A stretch of 64,000 nt of DNA, taken from NCBI RefSeq assembly GCF_023746615.1, contig NZ_CP082275.1:992001-1056000 (forward strand). Reading direction: 5' to 3'. The position numbers and the translations under genes were made by a program. Below the pieces are notes generated by a model. It ran no database searches. It was given only the letters and a program-made list of their open reading frames with translations, and was not told where the DNA came from. The first letter of the stretch is position 1. The number at the start of each line of letters is the position of its first letter. Below are positions 8,327-16,160 of this stretch, piece after piece. This DNA comes from Grimontia kaedaensis. Its GTDB lineage: Bacteria > Pseudomonadota > Gammaproteobacteria > Enterobacterales > Vibrionaceae.

Positions 8327-10555
8327 ATGAGTTATCAGGTACTAGCCAGAAAATGGCGACCACACCAGTTCCAAGATGTGGTTGGCCAATCCCATGTATT
8401 GACCGCTTTAGCGAATGCGCTCGATCATAATCGTTTGCATCACGCCTATCTGTTCAGCGGCACGCGCGGTGTGGGTAAGACCACTATCGCCCGCATCTTT
8501 GCGAAAGGGTTGAACTGCGAACAGGGTGTGACCTCAACGCCTTGTGGAGTGTGCTCGACTTGTCAGGAAATCGATCAAGGTAGGTTTGTTGACCTGTTGG
8601 AGATTGATGCTGCTTCGCGCACCAAAGTAGAAGACACTCGTGACCTCTTAGACAATGTTCAGTACAAACCTGCTCGTGGTCGCTACAAAGTCTATCTGAT
8701 AGACGAAGTGCACATGCTCTCGCGTCACAGCTTTAATGCGCTGCTCAAGACACTTGAAGAGCCGCCTGAGTACGTAAAGTTCCTGTTGGCGACCACAGAT
8801 CCGCAAAAACTGCCAGTCACCATTTTGTCGCGCTGTTTGCAATTTCATTTAAAGCATTTAGATGCCACGCAGATTAAAGATCAACTCACGCATATCCTAG
8901 AGCAAGAAGCAGTTGCGGCTGAACCTCGCGCCTTGTCCCTTATCGCGCGTGCAGCAGAAGGCAGTATGCGTGATGCGTTGTCTTTGACTGATCAGGCAAT
9001 TGCCTTGGGTAATGGCAGTGTGCAGGAAGGGCAGGTGACAGAGATGCTGGGTACCTTGAGTACTGATCAGGCGATTTTGTTGCTTGAAGCGTTGGCTGAA
9101 GGTCATGCAAATCATGTTATGCAGTGCCTGACACACTTGTCCGAAGTCGGTGTAGAGTGGAATGGACTATTAAAGGAAATTGCGGGGCAGTTGCATCGCG
9201 TGGCTATGGCGCAAGCTTTGCCAGAAGTTGTTGATAAAACTTCACCGGATGCAGAGCGTATTTTAATGCTCAGCCAATCTATCTCACCGCAAGACGCGCA
9301 ACTTTTCTATCAGATAGCACTGCAAGGACGTCAGGATCTGCCTTATGCTCCGGATGGCCGTGCTGGTCTTGAAATGGTTTTGCTGCGTATGTTGGCATTT
9401 AGGCCAGTCACCTCTCAGCAGTATGAGCCCTCTGCAGTAAGTGTTCCTTCAAGTGAGCCAGACAAACCTTCTGCAGCAACAGTGCCTCAGGCTAATACTC
9501 GCCTAGAAACCTTAAAAGCACAGGTTGAAGCCAGTCGAACAGTGAGCAAAGCTGCTCCAGCTCCAGCTCCAGCTCCAGCTCCAGCTCCAGCTCCAGCTCC
9601 AGCTCCAGCTCCAGCTCCAGCTCATGTAGCCGTGCAGCCAGAAACGATGCCAACACGGCCGCAGCAATTGCCGGATCCTCAGCCAAATATGGTTCAGGAC
9701 GATCCTCAAATGTCTGCCCACATGGCAGCGATGGAGATGGAAGCGCAAAGGGAAACCGAGTCTCATACTGAATACGATGTACCTTCCCAGTCATCTGCGG
9801 GCTCTTCACCTCAGCAGCCTCAGCAAACATCGCCTTCTTCTGCTGGTAGTTTAGTGGCCGCGCGTAACATGTTGAGAAGTCGCGTCCGCCAACAAGAGGA
9901 CCAATCGCCAAAAAAGGGTAGTGCGGCAACAGCCGGCGGTGATGCACTGTCGGTTATCGACCGGATCGCAGCAAAGCATAAGCCTGCTGATCCCGAAGTT
10001 TTTCAACAAACGTCGATGCCGAATGAAAATGCCGCGACCCAAGATGAAGCTTATCGTTGGAAACCGACCAAGATAGAATCGACAGAAGAGAAAGTTGTTT
10101 CTGTTACGCCAGACAAAATTAAAAAAGCGCTTCAACATGAGCGCACGCCTGAGATGCGTGACAAGCTCGAAAAAGAGTCGGTTGAACTTGACGAATGGAG
10201 CCGTATTGCTTGCGCATTGGATGCACCACGATTAGTAAAGCAAATGGCGCTTAATGCATCCATGGAACGAGATGGTGACCAGATTAATCTTTGTCTCCGT
10301 TCTGAGCAGGCGCATTTGAATACAGAAAAATCGCAAGCAGCCTTGTTGGAAGCGCTAAGCATCCAACTAGGCGCATCAATAACCTTGTCGGTCACGCTTG
10401 GAGATGCTGGTATCACGCCACTCGAATGGCGCGACAGACTTTATGCAGAAAAATTGGCTCAGGCTTCCCAAAGCCTGAGTGATGATCCCAATGTTCGCTT
10501 CATCTGCCAGCGTTTTTCTGCGCAGATAGATGAAGAGAGCGTTAGACCTATATAA
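8327..10555 (+). CDS. dnaX: DNA polymerase III subunits gamma and tau
   Basis: A 742-residue clamp-loader ATPase. Walker A GTRGVGKT lies at about 45-52, zinc-binding cysteines at 64, 73, 76 and 79, the DEVH Walker B at about 126-129 and the SRC arginine-finger segment near residue 170. After the clamp-loader domains (to about 365) comes a long low-complexity linker with eleven Pro-Ala repeats, then the tau-specific C-terminal region that binds DnaB and polymerase alpha. Codons 528-530 (CCA AAA AAG) contain the A-AAA-AAG slippery heptamer; a -1 shift reads GGG then TAG and gives a 531-residue gamma form. ybaB and recR follow, as in E. coli. Confidence 0.97.
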   Translation: MSYQVLARKWRPHQFQDVVGQSHVLTALANALDHNRLHHAYLFSGTRGVGKTTIARIFAKGLNCEQGVTSTPCGVCSTCQEIDQGRFVDLLEIDAASRTKVEDTRDLLDNVQYKPARGRYKVYLIDEVHMLSRHSFNALLKTLEEPPEYVKFLLATTDPQKLPVTILSRCLQFHLKHLDATQIKDQLTHILEQEAVAAEPRALSLIARAAEGSMRDALSLTDQAIALGNGSVQEGQVTEMLGTLSTDQAILLLEALAEGHANHVMQCLTHLSEVGVEWNGLLKEIAGQLHRVAMAQALPEVVDKTSPDAERILMLSQSISPQDAQLFYQIALQGRQDLPYAPDGRAGLEMVLLRMLAFRPVTSQQYEPSAVSVPSSEPDKPSAATVPQANTRLETLKAQVEASRTVSKAAPAPAPAPAPAPAPAPAPAPAPAHVAVQPETMPTRPQQLPDPQPNMVQDDPQMSAHMAAMEMEAQRETESHTEYDVPSQSSAGSSPQQPQQTSPSSAGSLVAARNMLRSRVRQQEDQSPKKGSAATAGGDALSVIDRIAAKHKPADPEVFQQTSMPNENAATQDEAYRWKPTKIESTEEKVVSVTPDKIKKALQHERTPEMRDKLEKESVELDEWSRIACALDAPRLVKQMALNASMERDGDQINLCLRSEQAHLNTEKSQAALLEALSIQLGASITLSVTLGDAGITPLEWRDRLYAEKLAQASQSLSDDPNVRFICQRFSAQIDEESVRPI
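9557..9622 (+). repeat. Eleven perfect CCAGCT hexamer repeats in dnaX
   Basis: Sixty-six bases of exact tandem CCAGCT encoding (Pro-Ala)11 in the linker after the clamp-loader domains. The unit is a multiple of three, so changes in copy number alter linker length without breaking the frame. The repeat makes long false ORFs of Glu-Leu or Ser-Trp on the other strand. Confidence 0.95.
9895..9953 (+). promoter_or_regulatory. Programmed -1 ribosomal frameshift signal in dnaX
   Basis: Three parts in order: a Shine-Dalgarno-like AGAGGA (9895-9900), the slippery heptamer AAAAAAG in the right phase (9910-9916), and downstream RNA structure. Two alternative hairpins are visible: CGGC-AACA-GCCG (9924-9935) seven bases after the heptamer, and a nine-pair stem with an ATG loop (9933-9953). 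The -1 frame hits TAG at 9919-9921. The heptamer, its phase and the immediate stop match the E. coli dnaX site that makes gamma. Confidence 0.85.
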
Positions 10556-10611
10556 ACCTAATGGGCTGTGATTCACTGAATGTCAGCCCAAAGCTACTTA
10601 GAGAGAACAAT

Positions 10612-10941
10612 ATGTTTGGTAAAGGCGGAATGGGCAACCTGATGAAGCAGGCGCAGCAGATGCAAGAGCGCATGCAAAAGATGCAGGAAGAAATTGCGAA
10701 TATGGAAGTCACTGGCGAAGCTGGGGCAGGCTTGGTAAAAGTGACCATCACTGGCAGCCATAGTGTTCGTCGTGTAGAGCTTGATGACAGCTTGATGGAA
10801 GACGACAAAGACATGCTGGAAGATCTGATTGCCGCTGCGTTCAATGATGCAGCACGTCGCATTGAAGAAGCGCAGAAAGAGAAAATGGCTTCAGTGACTG
10901 GTGGTATGCAGATGCCACCAGGCTTCAAAATGCCATTCTAA
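10612..10941 (+). CDS. ybaB: YbaB/EbfC nucleoid-associated protein
   Basis: A 109-residue DNA-binding protein of the YbaB/EbfC family. It starts MFGKGGMGNLMKQAQQMQERM, an amphipathic helix rich in Met and Gln, and ends with the family's GGMQMPPGFKMPF tail. The start at 10612 is preferred over an upstream ATG in the same frame because GAGAG precedes it and because the family begins at MFGK. Family members form tweezer-like dimers that bind DNA and affect gene expression. The stop is 2 bases before the recR ATG, so the two genes are translationally linked. Confidence 0.95.
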   Translation: MFGKGGMGNLMKQAQQMQERMQKMQEEIANMEVTGEAGAGLVKVTITGSHSVRRVELDDSLMEDDKDMLEDLIAAAFNDAARRIEEAQKEKMASVTGGMQMPPGFKMPF

Positions 10942-10943
10942 AT

Positions 10944-11546
10944 ATGCGTACAAGCCAACTGCTTGAGCAGTTGATGGAAGCCTTGCGTTGTTTACCTGGG
11001 GTCGGCCCCAAATCTGCACAGCGTATGGCTTTTCATCTTCTGCAACGAAATCGTCAAGGTGGCGTAAAGCTCTCCGAAGCCTTGCTTGCAGCAATGACCG
11101 ACATCGGTCATTGCGAAAAATGCCGGACCTTTACTGAAGAGGAGGAGTGTGCGATTTGCGCTAATCCTCGTCGTCAGGAGAATGGTCAAATCTGTGTGGT
11201 AGAAAGTCCGGCAGATATTGCCGCCATCGAGGCTACTGGCCAATACTCTGGCCGTTACTTCGTTCTTATGGGGCATTTATCGCCACTTGACGGTATTGGT
11301 CCTTCTGATATCGGTTTGGATTTATTGGAAAAGCGTTTATCGTCAGAGTCAATTTCTGAGCTGATACTCGCAACCAACCCAACGGTAGAAGGTGAAGCGA
11401 CAGCGCATTACATCAGTGAGCTTTGTCTAGAACACAGCGTCATTGCGAGCCGCATTGCGCATGGTGTGCCGATGGGAGGAGAATTAGAGCTGGTGGACGG
11501 CACTACGCTCTCTCACTCGATTATTGGAAGACACCGTTTAGGATAA
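10944..11546 (+). CDS. recR: Recombination mediator RecR
   Basis: A 200-residue protein acting with RecF and RecO to load RecA at gaps. It shows an N-terminal helix-hairpin-helix (about 1-50, LPGVGPKSAQRMAFHLL), a four-cysteine zinc finger (CEKCRTF...CAIC, about 57-72) and a Toprim domain from about 80 (ICVVESPADIAAIEATGQY) to about 175, plus a C-terminal Walker-like segment. Full family length. Last gene of the dnaX-ybaB-recR group, with a bidirectional terminator immediately after. Confidence 0.97.
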   Translation: MRTSQLLEQLMEALRCLPGVGPKSAQRMAFHLLQRNRQGGVKLSEALLAAMTDIGHCEKCRTFTEEEECAICANPRRQENGQICVVESPADIAAIEATGQYSGRYFVLMGHLSPLDGIGPSDIGLDLLEKRLSSESISELILATNPTVEGEATAHYISELCLEHSVIASRIAHGVPMGGELELVDGTTLSHSIIGRHRLG

Positions 11547-11571
11547 AAAAGGCCGCTTGAGCGGCCTTTTT
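11545..11571. terminator. Bidirectional terminator between recR and toxS
   Basis: Stem GGCCGCT/AGCGGCC with a short loop, flanked by A6 and T5, so it can stop transcription from either side; the two genes converge here. Confidence 0.88.
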
Positions 11572-11593
11572 AGTTGCACTGGCGTAAGTGATA

Positions 11594-12148
11594 TTACGAT
11601 TTGCTATAAAGCACCAGCGAACCATGGTTCAAACTGGTAAGCAGCAGTGAACCGTCATTCAATACATCAATGCGGCGAACCTTTTCAGCGCCTAGGCGAT
11701 AGAAGGTACGAACCAATGTTAAATCCTCTTCAGAGAACTCAGTTGTATCACCGGTAGTGACGTCTTTGATACTGCCGAGTTTCAGTTTCAGATAACCGCC
11801 ACTGACTTCCCATTCCCCGGATTCTGAAACAGACATCACTACTTGGGTGTTTTGCTCCTCGTTCTTCAACACAATTTGAGTGTCACGGGAATAAGTATTA
11901 TCGGGTAAAAACACCATATTGCTTTGTTGTTCGGTCTGTGTGAGGCCTGCCACATCCCGATAGTCGGCCTCTTCAATATGATTGATGGTGCGTGACTTCC
12001 ATTCCTTAGATAACAGCAGGTTGGAAGTGCGCATATCTTCGCCGAGGAAAATCCAGGCGCTAACTAATACTGAAATCAGCAACATGGCAAATGGGCCAAA
12101 TCGCTTTAGCTGATCACGACGTCTTGGTACGTTATGACTCAACGACAT
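11594..12148 (-). CDS. toxS: Transmembrane regulator accessory protein ToxS
   Basis: A 184-residue inner-membrane protein with a short basic cytoplasmic N-terminus, one span (about 17-35, FGPFAMLLISVLVSAWIF) and a periplasmic domain. It matches ToxS, which stabilises the periplasmic domain of ToxR and protects it from proteolysis; the pair also senses bile in Vibrio. Family-like segments include LLLSKEWKSRTIN and the C-terminal RRIDVLNDGSLLLTSLNHGSL. It overlaps the end of toxR by 10 bases, which supports coupled translation. Slightly longer than the V. cholerae protein. Confidence 0.92.
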   Translation of the reverse strand: MSLSHNVPRRRDQLKRFGPFAMLLISVLVSAWIFLGEDMRTSNLLLSKEWKSRTINHIEEADYRDVAGLTQTEQQSNMVFLPDNTYSRDTQIVLKNEEQNTQVVMSVSESGEWEVSGGYLKLKLGSIKDVTTGDTTEFSEEDLTLVRTFYRLGAEKVRRIDVLNDGSLLLTSLNHGSLVLYSKS

Positions 12149-13017
12149 AGTGCATCACTCCCTTGCTGGCTTGTGAGAAGTACATAAGTGATGTTGTCAT
12201 CAGCGTCTTTTGCGGTGTGGATGTAGTTCAGGGAAATTTGGTTATCCTGCCCACCCGTAACAATCACTTCTTCCAATTCGCGCTTTTCACGGTAGAAACC
12301 AATGTACTTTTCAACACAGCGCTGAACCATAGGCTGCCATTGGTTGATACGCGCATTGGTCACGGGAACGTAAACCGGTACATCTTCGACCGTTAAGATT
12401 TCCCTAAATGCTTCAGATTTAGGAGTGGAAGCAACGTAAAATGCCAGAGGTACCAGCAATGCGAGCACGAATGCTACCCATGAGCCCAGCGGGATTTTTA
12501 CCGTAACCGGAGTGCTAGGAATGTCCAATTGTTCTGGCTGAGGTGCCGTTATAGCAACGTTTGTTGGTGACTCTTGCAACTCGCTTTCAGCCTCAGTGGC
12601 TACGATCTCTGCTTCTACAACATCGTCTTCCTTCTCAGTGGCAGTAGATTTTGGCAGGTCAACTTCTTGATCGTTATAGACCTCTACTGAACACACTACC
12701 TGATATCCGCGTTTTGGCACGGTTTTGACAAACATCGGGCTTTTCGTGGAGTCTTTCAGGCCTTTTCTTAAGGTAGAAATAGATTGTGTCAGGCTTGAAT
12801 CGTCGACTTCGAAACCTTGCTTACGCCATACAAAGTCGTGGATTCGGTTTCGGGTGACAATAGCGTGAGGCTCTTCTATCAGAACCATCAATACTCGGCA
12901 CTCGTTACTGCCCAGTCGAATCAACTCATCATTTTCATAAAGATCGATCAAAGAACTGTCGCTGGGAGAAAAAACAAAACGCTCTCCCAGAAGGTAACGG
13001 TTCGATTTATTTAACAT
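12139..13017 (-). CDS. toxR: Transmembrane transcriptional activator ToxR
   Basis: A 292-residue one-component regulator. The N-terminal OmpR-like winged-helix domain (about 10-110, with LGSNECRVLMVLIEEPHAIVTRNRIHDFVW near 35-64 in two parts and VKTVPKRGYQVV near 97-108) binds DNA from the membrane. A variable acidic linker (about 115-175) follows, then a single span (about 179-196) and a periplasmic domain. Cysteines at about 234 and 291, the latter next to the C-terminus, match the redox-active pair of Vibrio ToxR. ToxR controls ompU and ompT porins and colonisation genes; an OmpU-type gene lies in this window. Divergent from htpG. Confidence 0.96.
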   Translation of the reverse strand: MLNKSNRYLLGERFVFSPSDSSLIDLYENDELIRLGSNECRVLMVLIEEPHAIVTRNRIHDFVWRKQGFEVDDSSLTQSISTLRKGLKDSTKSPMFVKTVPKRGYQVVCSVEVYNDQEVDLPKSTATEKEDDVVEAEIVATEAESELQESPTNVAITAPQPEQLDIPSTPVTVKIPLGSWVAFVLALLVPLAFYVASTPKSEAFREILTVEDVPVYVPVTNARINQWQPMVQRCVEKYIGFYREKRELEEVIVTGGQDNQISLNYIHTAKDADDNITYVLLTSQQGSDALCR

Positions 13018-13111
13018 TCGATTTACTTACCTGCGCGAATCTTGAAAAGTTTGGCGGGTTAACCTCGAACTTGGAGGTGAATAGCGCCTAAATTGGCTAA
13101 AAATAAAGACG

Positions 13112-13141
13112 ATTATACCTGAAATGCGAAAAATAGCTCAA
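13112..13141 (-). promoter_or_regulatory. Predicted sigma-70 promoter of toxR
   Basis: On the minus strand TTGAGC (13136-13141) and TATAAT (13112-13117) are separated by 18 bases, about 95 bases before the toxR ATG. Confidence 0.6.
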
Positions 13142-13165
13142 GAAATCAAAAATTCCTTGCTCGCC

Positions 13166-13191
13166 CTTGAATTGGAAAATTGCGGCCATAT
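13166..13191 (+). promoter_or_regulatory. Predicted sigma-32 heat-shock promoter of htpG
   Basis: CTTGAA (13166-13171), 14 bases, then CCATAT (13186-13191) in a GGCCATATTT context, resembling the RpoH consensus CTTGAAA-N11-15-CCCCATNT. It lies about 45 bases upstream of the htpG ATG, as expected for a chaperone gene. Confidence 0.65.
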
Positions 13192-13236
13192 TTACAGGAA
13201 GTGATTCAATCAAAATACATTTAGTTTGGGGTTAAA

Positions 13237-15144
13237 ATGACCGATCAAGCGACTCTACAAAGTAAGGAAACGCGTGGTTTCCAATCTGAAGTGAAGCAAC
13301 TGCTGCACTTGATGATCCACTCACTCTATTCCAACAAAGAGATCTTCCTGCGTGAACTGATCTCTAATGCATCGGATGCATCTGACAAGCTGCGTTTCAA
13401 GGCACTGTCTGATTCTGCGCTGTATGAGAATGATGGTGATCTTCGCGTTCGCCTAAGCGTTAACAAAGAAGCGGGCACTTTGACCGTTGAAGATAACGGC
13501 ATTGGCATGAGCCGCGATGAGGTGATTGAGAACCTCGGAACAATTGCAAAATCTGGCACGGCTGACTTTTTTAAACAACTTTCAGAAGATCAATCGAAAG
13601 ACAGTCAGCTGATTGGTCAGTTTGGTGTGGGCTTCTACTCTGCCTTTATTGTGGCCGACAAAGTCACCGTCACGACCCGTGCGGCAGGCACTGATGCTTC
13701 AGAGGGTGTGCAGTGGGAATCGGCAGGTGAAGGTGAATACACCATCGAAGGTGTTGAAAAAACCACTCGCGGTACCTTGATTACTCTTCACCTGCGAGAA
13801 GAGGATAAAGAGTTTCTAGACGAGTGGCGTCTGCGTGACGTGATTGGTAAATACTCAGATCATATCGGCATTCCTGTCGAAATGTGGGAGCAGGAACGCG
13901 ACGAAGAAGGCAAAGAAACCGATGTAGGCAAGTGGGAAAAGGTTAATAAAGCTCAGGCGCTTTGGACTCGTTCAAAATCAGATATTTCTGATGAAGAGTA
14001 CAATGAGTTCTATAAGCATCTGTCCCATGATTTCGCTGACCCACTGCAGTGGAGCCACAATCGCGTAGAAGGTAAAAATGACTATACCAGCCTTCTTTAC
14101 ATCCCTTCTAAAGCACCATGGGATATGTTTAACCGCGATCATAAGCATGGTCTGAAGCTTTATGTGCAACGCGTGTTCATCATGGATGATGCATCGCAGT
14201 TCATGCCGAACTACTTGCGCTTTGTCCGTGGTTTGATTGACTCAAACGATCTGCCATTGAATGTTTCCCGTGAAATTCTGCAAGACAATAAAGTGACTCA
14301 GTCTTTGCGTAACGCTTGCACCAAGCGTGTTCTGACTATGCTAGAGCGTTTGGCAAATAACGACCCGGACAAATACCAGAGCTTCTGGAAAGAATTTGGT
14401 TTGGTACTGAAAGAAGGTCCTGCGGAAGATTTCTCAAACCGTGAGAAAGTCGCGGGTTTGCTGCGCTTTGCCTCGACTGAAACGGACAGTAGTGAACAAA
14501 CGGTTTCCCTCGCTGACTATGTATCTCGCATGAAGGAAGAGCAGGACAAGATTTACTACCTGACTGCAGATTCTTATCAGGCAGCAAAAAATAGTCCTCA
14601 CTTAGAGCAATTCAAAGCCAAAGGCATTGAAGTGATCCTGATGTACGATCGCATCGATGAATGGCTGATGAGCTACCTGCCGGAGTTTGACGGCAAGCAG
14701 TTCCAAGCGATCACTAAAGCGGATCTGGATCTCAGCAAGTTTGAAGACGACGCTGAGAAAGAGAAACGTGAAGAAACCGAGAAAGAGTTTGCTTCTGTTG
14801 TTGATAGAACTAAAGCATATCTCGGTGACCGTGTGAAAGATGTTCGCCCTACCTTCAAACTGTCCGGCACACCAGCTGTGGTGGTCACCGATCAGTTTGA
14901 AATGGGAACACAGATGGCGAAGCTACTGGCTGCGGCTGGGCAAGAAGCGCCAGAAGTGAAATACATCTTTGAAATGAATCCAGAACACACGCTGGTGAAG
15001 CAAATGGCCGACGAAGCGGACGAAGAAGTGTTCGGTCGCTGGGTTGAGATGCTGTTAGGTCAGGCGATGCTTGCAGAGCGCGGCTCGATGGATGACCCAT
15101 CTCAGTTCTTGAGTGCGGTGAACCAACTTCTGACTAAAGGCTAA
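13237..15144 (+). CDS. htpG: Molecular chaperone HtpG (bacterial Hsp90)
   Basis: A 635-residue cytosolic ATP-dependent chaperone. N-terminal GHKL ATPase motifs are clear: ELISNASDASDKLRF (about 41-55), DNGIGM (about 86-91) and GQFGVGFYSAF (about 127-137). The middle domain includes NVSREILQDN with the catalytic arginine near residue 348, and the C-terminal dimerisation domain ends NQLLTKG without a eukaryotic MEEVD tail. It is divergent from toxR and preceded by a sigma-32-like promoter. Toxin regulator and heat-shock gene share an upstream region in V. cholerae too, where opposing temperature effects on the two genes are known. Confidence 0.98.
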   Translation: MTDQATLQSKETRGFQSEVKQLLHLMIHSLYSNKEIFLRELISNASDASDKLRFKALSDSALYENDGDLRVRLSVNKEAGTLTVEDNGIGMSRDEVIENLGTIAKSGTADFFKQLSEDQSKDSQLIGQFGVGFYSAFIVADKVTVTTRAAGTDASEGVQWESAGEGEYTIEGVEKTTRGTLITLHLREEDKEFLDEWRLRDVIGKYSDHIGIPVEMWEQERDEEGKETDVGKWEKVNKAQALWTRSKSDISDEEYNEFYKHLSHDFADPLQWSHNRVEGKNDYTSLLYIPSKAPWDMFNRDHKHGLKLYVQRVFIMDDASQFMPNYLRFVRGLIDSNDLPLNVSREILQDNKVTQSLRNACTKRVLTMLERLANNDPDKYQSFWKEFGLVLKEGPAEDFSNREKVAGLLRFASTETDSSEQTVSLADYVSRMKEEQDKIYYLTADSYQAAKNSPHLEQFKAKGIEVILMYDRIDEWLMSYLPEFDGKQFQAITKADLDLSKFEDDAEKEKREETEKEFASVVDRTKAYLGDRVKDVRPTFKLSGTPAVVVTDQFEMGTQMAKLLAAAGQEAPEVKYIFEMNPEHTLVKQMADEADEEVFGRWVEMLLGQAMLAERGSMDDPSQFLSAVNQLLTKG

Positions 15145-15147
15145 TTG

Positions 15148-15170
15148 AATAACGATTCATTATCGTTATT
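15148..15170. repeat. Nine-base-pair perfect inverted repeat after htpG
   Basis: AATAACGAT, 5-base spacer, ATCGTTATT, starting 4 bases after the htpG stop. There is no T-tract, so it is a weak terminator candidate; an A/T-rich operator (for example Fur-like) is an alternative. Confidence 0.6.
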
Positions 15171-15401
15171 AATATGACGAGCTCAGCGGGAATGCTGGGC
15201 TTGATAGCTTCAATACCTAAATGATTTTGTGATCCATCGCCTCTTCTTTTGCCGACCAATGTCGAATGAAGGAACAGAGAGACTAGAACCGATACCAGCG
15301 CCAATTGTGTTGAAAACGTCGGGCACGAGGTTGTTTAGGTATCAATATACGTGTATGTTTCGTGTTTTTGCGAAACTCCAAAGTAAATAAAGGGGATAAC
15401 T
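15171..15401 (+). other. Intergenic region upstream of adk with paired ends
   Basis: About 230 bases without a gene. ATACCTAAA (15213-15221) is perfectly complementary to TTTAGGTAT (15334-15342), which could close a 130-base structured RNA. A smaller hairpin GTTTCG/CGAAAC (15357-15376) lies just before the adk ribosome site AAGGGG. No known riboswitch or sRNA family is recognised. Confidence 0.4.
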
Positions 15402-16046
15402 ATGCGCATCATTCTTCTGGGCGCACCAGGTGCAGGTAAAGGGACTCAAGCGCAGTTCATCATGGAAAAATATGGTATTCCACAAATTTCCACTGGTGAC
15501 ATGCTGCGTGCAGCAATCAAAGCCGGCACCGAGCTGGGCAAACAGGCGAAAGCAGTTATCGACGCGGGCCAACTGGTATCTGACGATATCATCCTTGGTC
15601 TGGTTAAAGAGCGCATTGCACAAGAAGACTGTGCGAAAGGCTTCCTTCTGGATGGCTTCCCACGCACTATTCCACAGGCAGACGGCCTGAAAGACATCGG
15701 CGTAGTGGTTGACTACGTACTGGAATTTGACGTGCCAGACAGCGTTATCGTTGAACGTATGAGTGGTCGCCGCGCGCACCTAGCTTCTGGCCGTACTTAC
15801 CACGTTGTTTACAACCCGCCTAAAGTGGAAGGTAAAGACGACGTGACTGGCGAAGATCTGGTTGTTCGTGATGACGACAAAGAAGAAACTGTACGCGCAC
15901 GTCTGGGTGTATACCACGACCAAACAGCGCCACTGATCGCTTACTACTCGAAAGAAGCAGAAGCAGGCAACACCAAGTACCTGAAATTTGATGGTACTCA
16001 GCAGGTTGCAGAAGTAAGCCAAGAAATCGCTAAAGCGCTGGGTTAA
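15402..16046 (+). CDS. adk: Adenylate kinase
   Basis: A 214-residue cytosolic enzyme catalysing ATP + AMP = 2 ADP. The P-loop GAPGAGKGTQ lies at about 7-16, the AMP-binding segment STGDMLRAAI at about 30-39, GFPRTIPQA at about 85-93, and the long-form LID domain (about 122-159) has no zinc cysteines, as is usual in Gram-negative bacteria. AAGGGG lies upstream of the ATG. Its place between htpG and hemH is the same as in E. coli. Confidence 0.98.
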   Translation: MRIILLGAPGAGKGTQAQFIMEKYGIPQISTGDMLRAAIKAGTELGKQAKAVIDAGQLVSDDIILGLVKERIAQEDCAKGFLLDGFPRTIPQADGLKDIGVVVDYVLEFDVPDSVIVERMSGRRAHLASGRTYHVVYNPPKVEGKDDVTGEDLVVRDDDKEETVRARLGVYHDQTAPLIAYYSKEAEAGNTKYLKFDGTQQVAEVSQEIAKALG

Positions 16047-16060
16047 TAACCTCAGTGTTT

Positions 16061-16094
16061 AAAAAAAGGGCAATCAATGCGATTGCCCTTTTTT
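16061..16094 (+). terminator. Rho-independent terminator after adk
   Basis: GGGCAATC (16068-16075) pairs with GATTGCCC (16081-16088), flanked by seven A's and six T's. Transcripts of hemH must start after it or read through. Confidence 0.9.
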
Positions 16095-16160
16095 GATCTT
16101 TTTCTCCCAAAGAGAAGTAGTGGTATCCTCGGGGTAAAACAATCTGTGTTGCAGGACGAA

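Noticed and set aside
9492..9947. Long minus-strand ORFs of Glu-Leu and Ser-Trp repeats
   Set aside because: They are the reverse complement of the (Pro-Ala)11 microsatellite in dnaX, with no ribosome site or homology.
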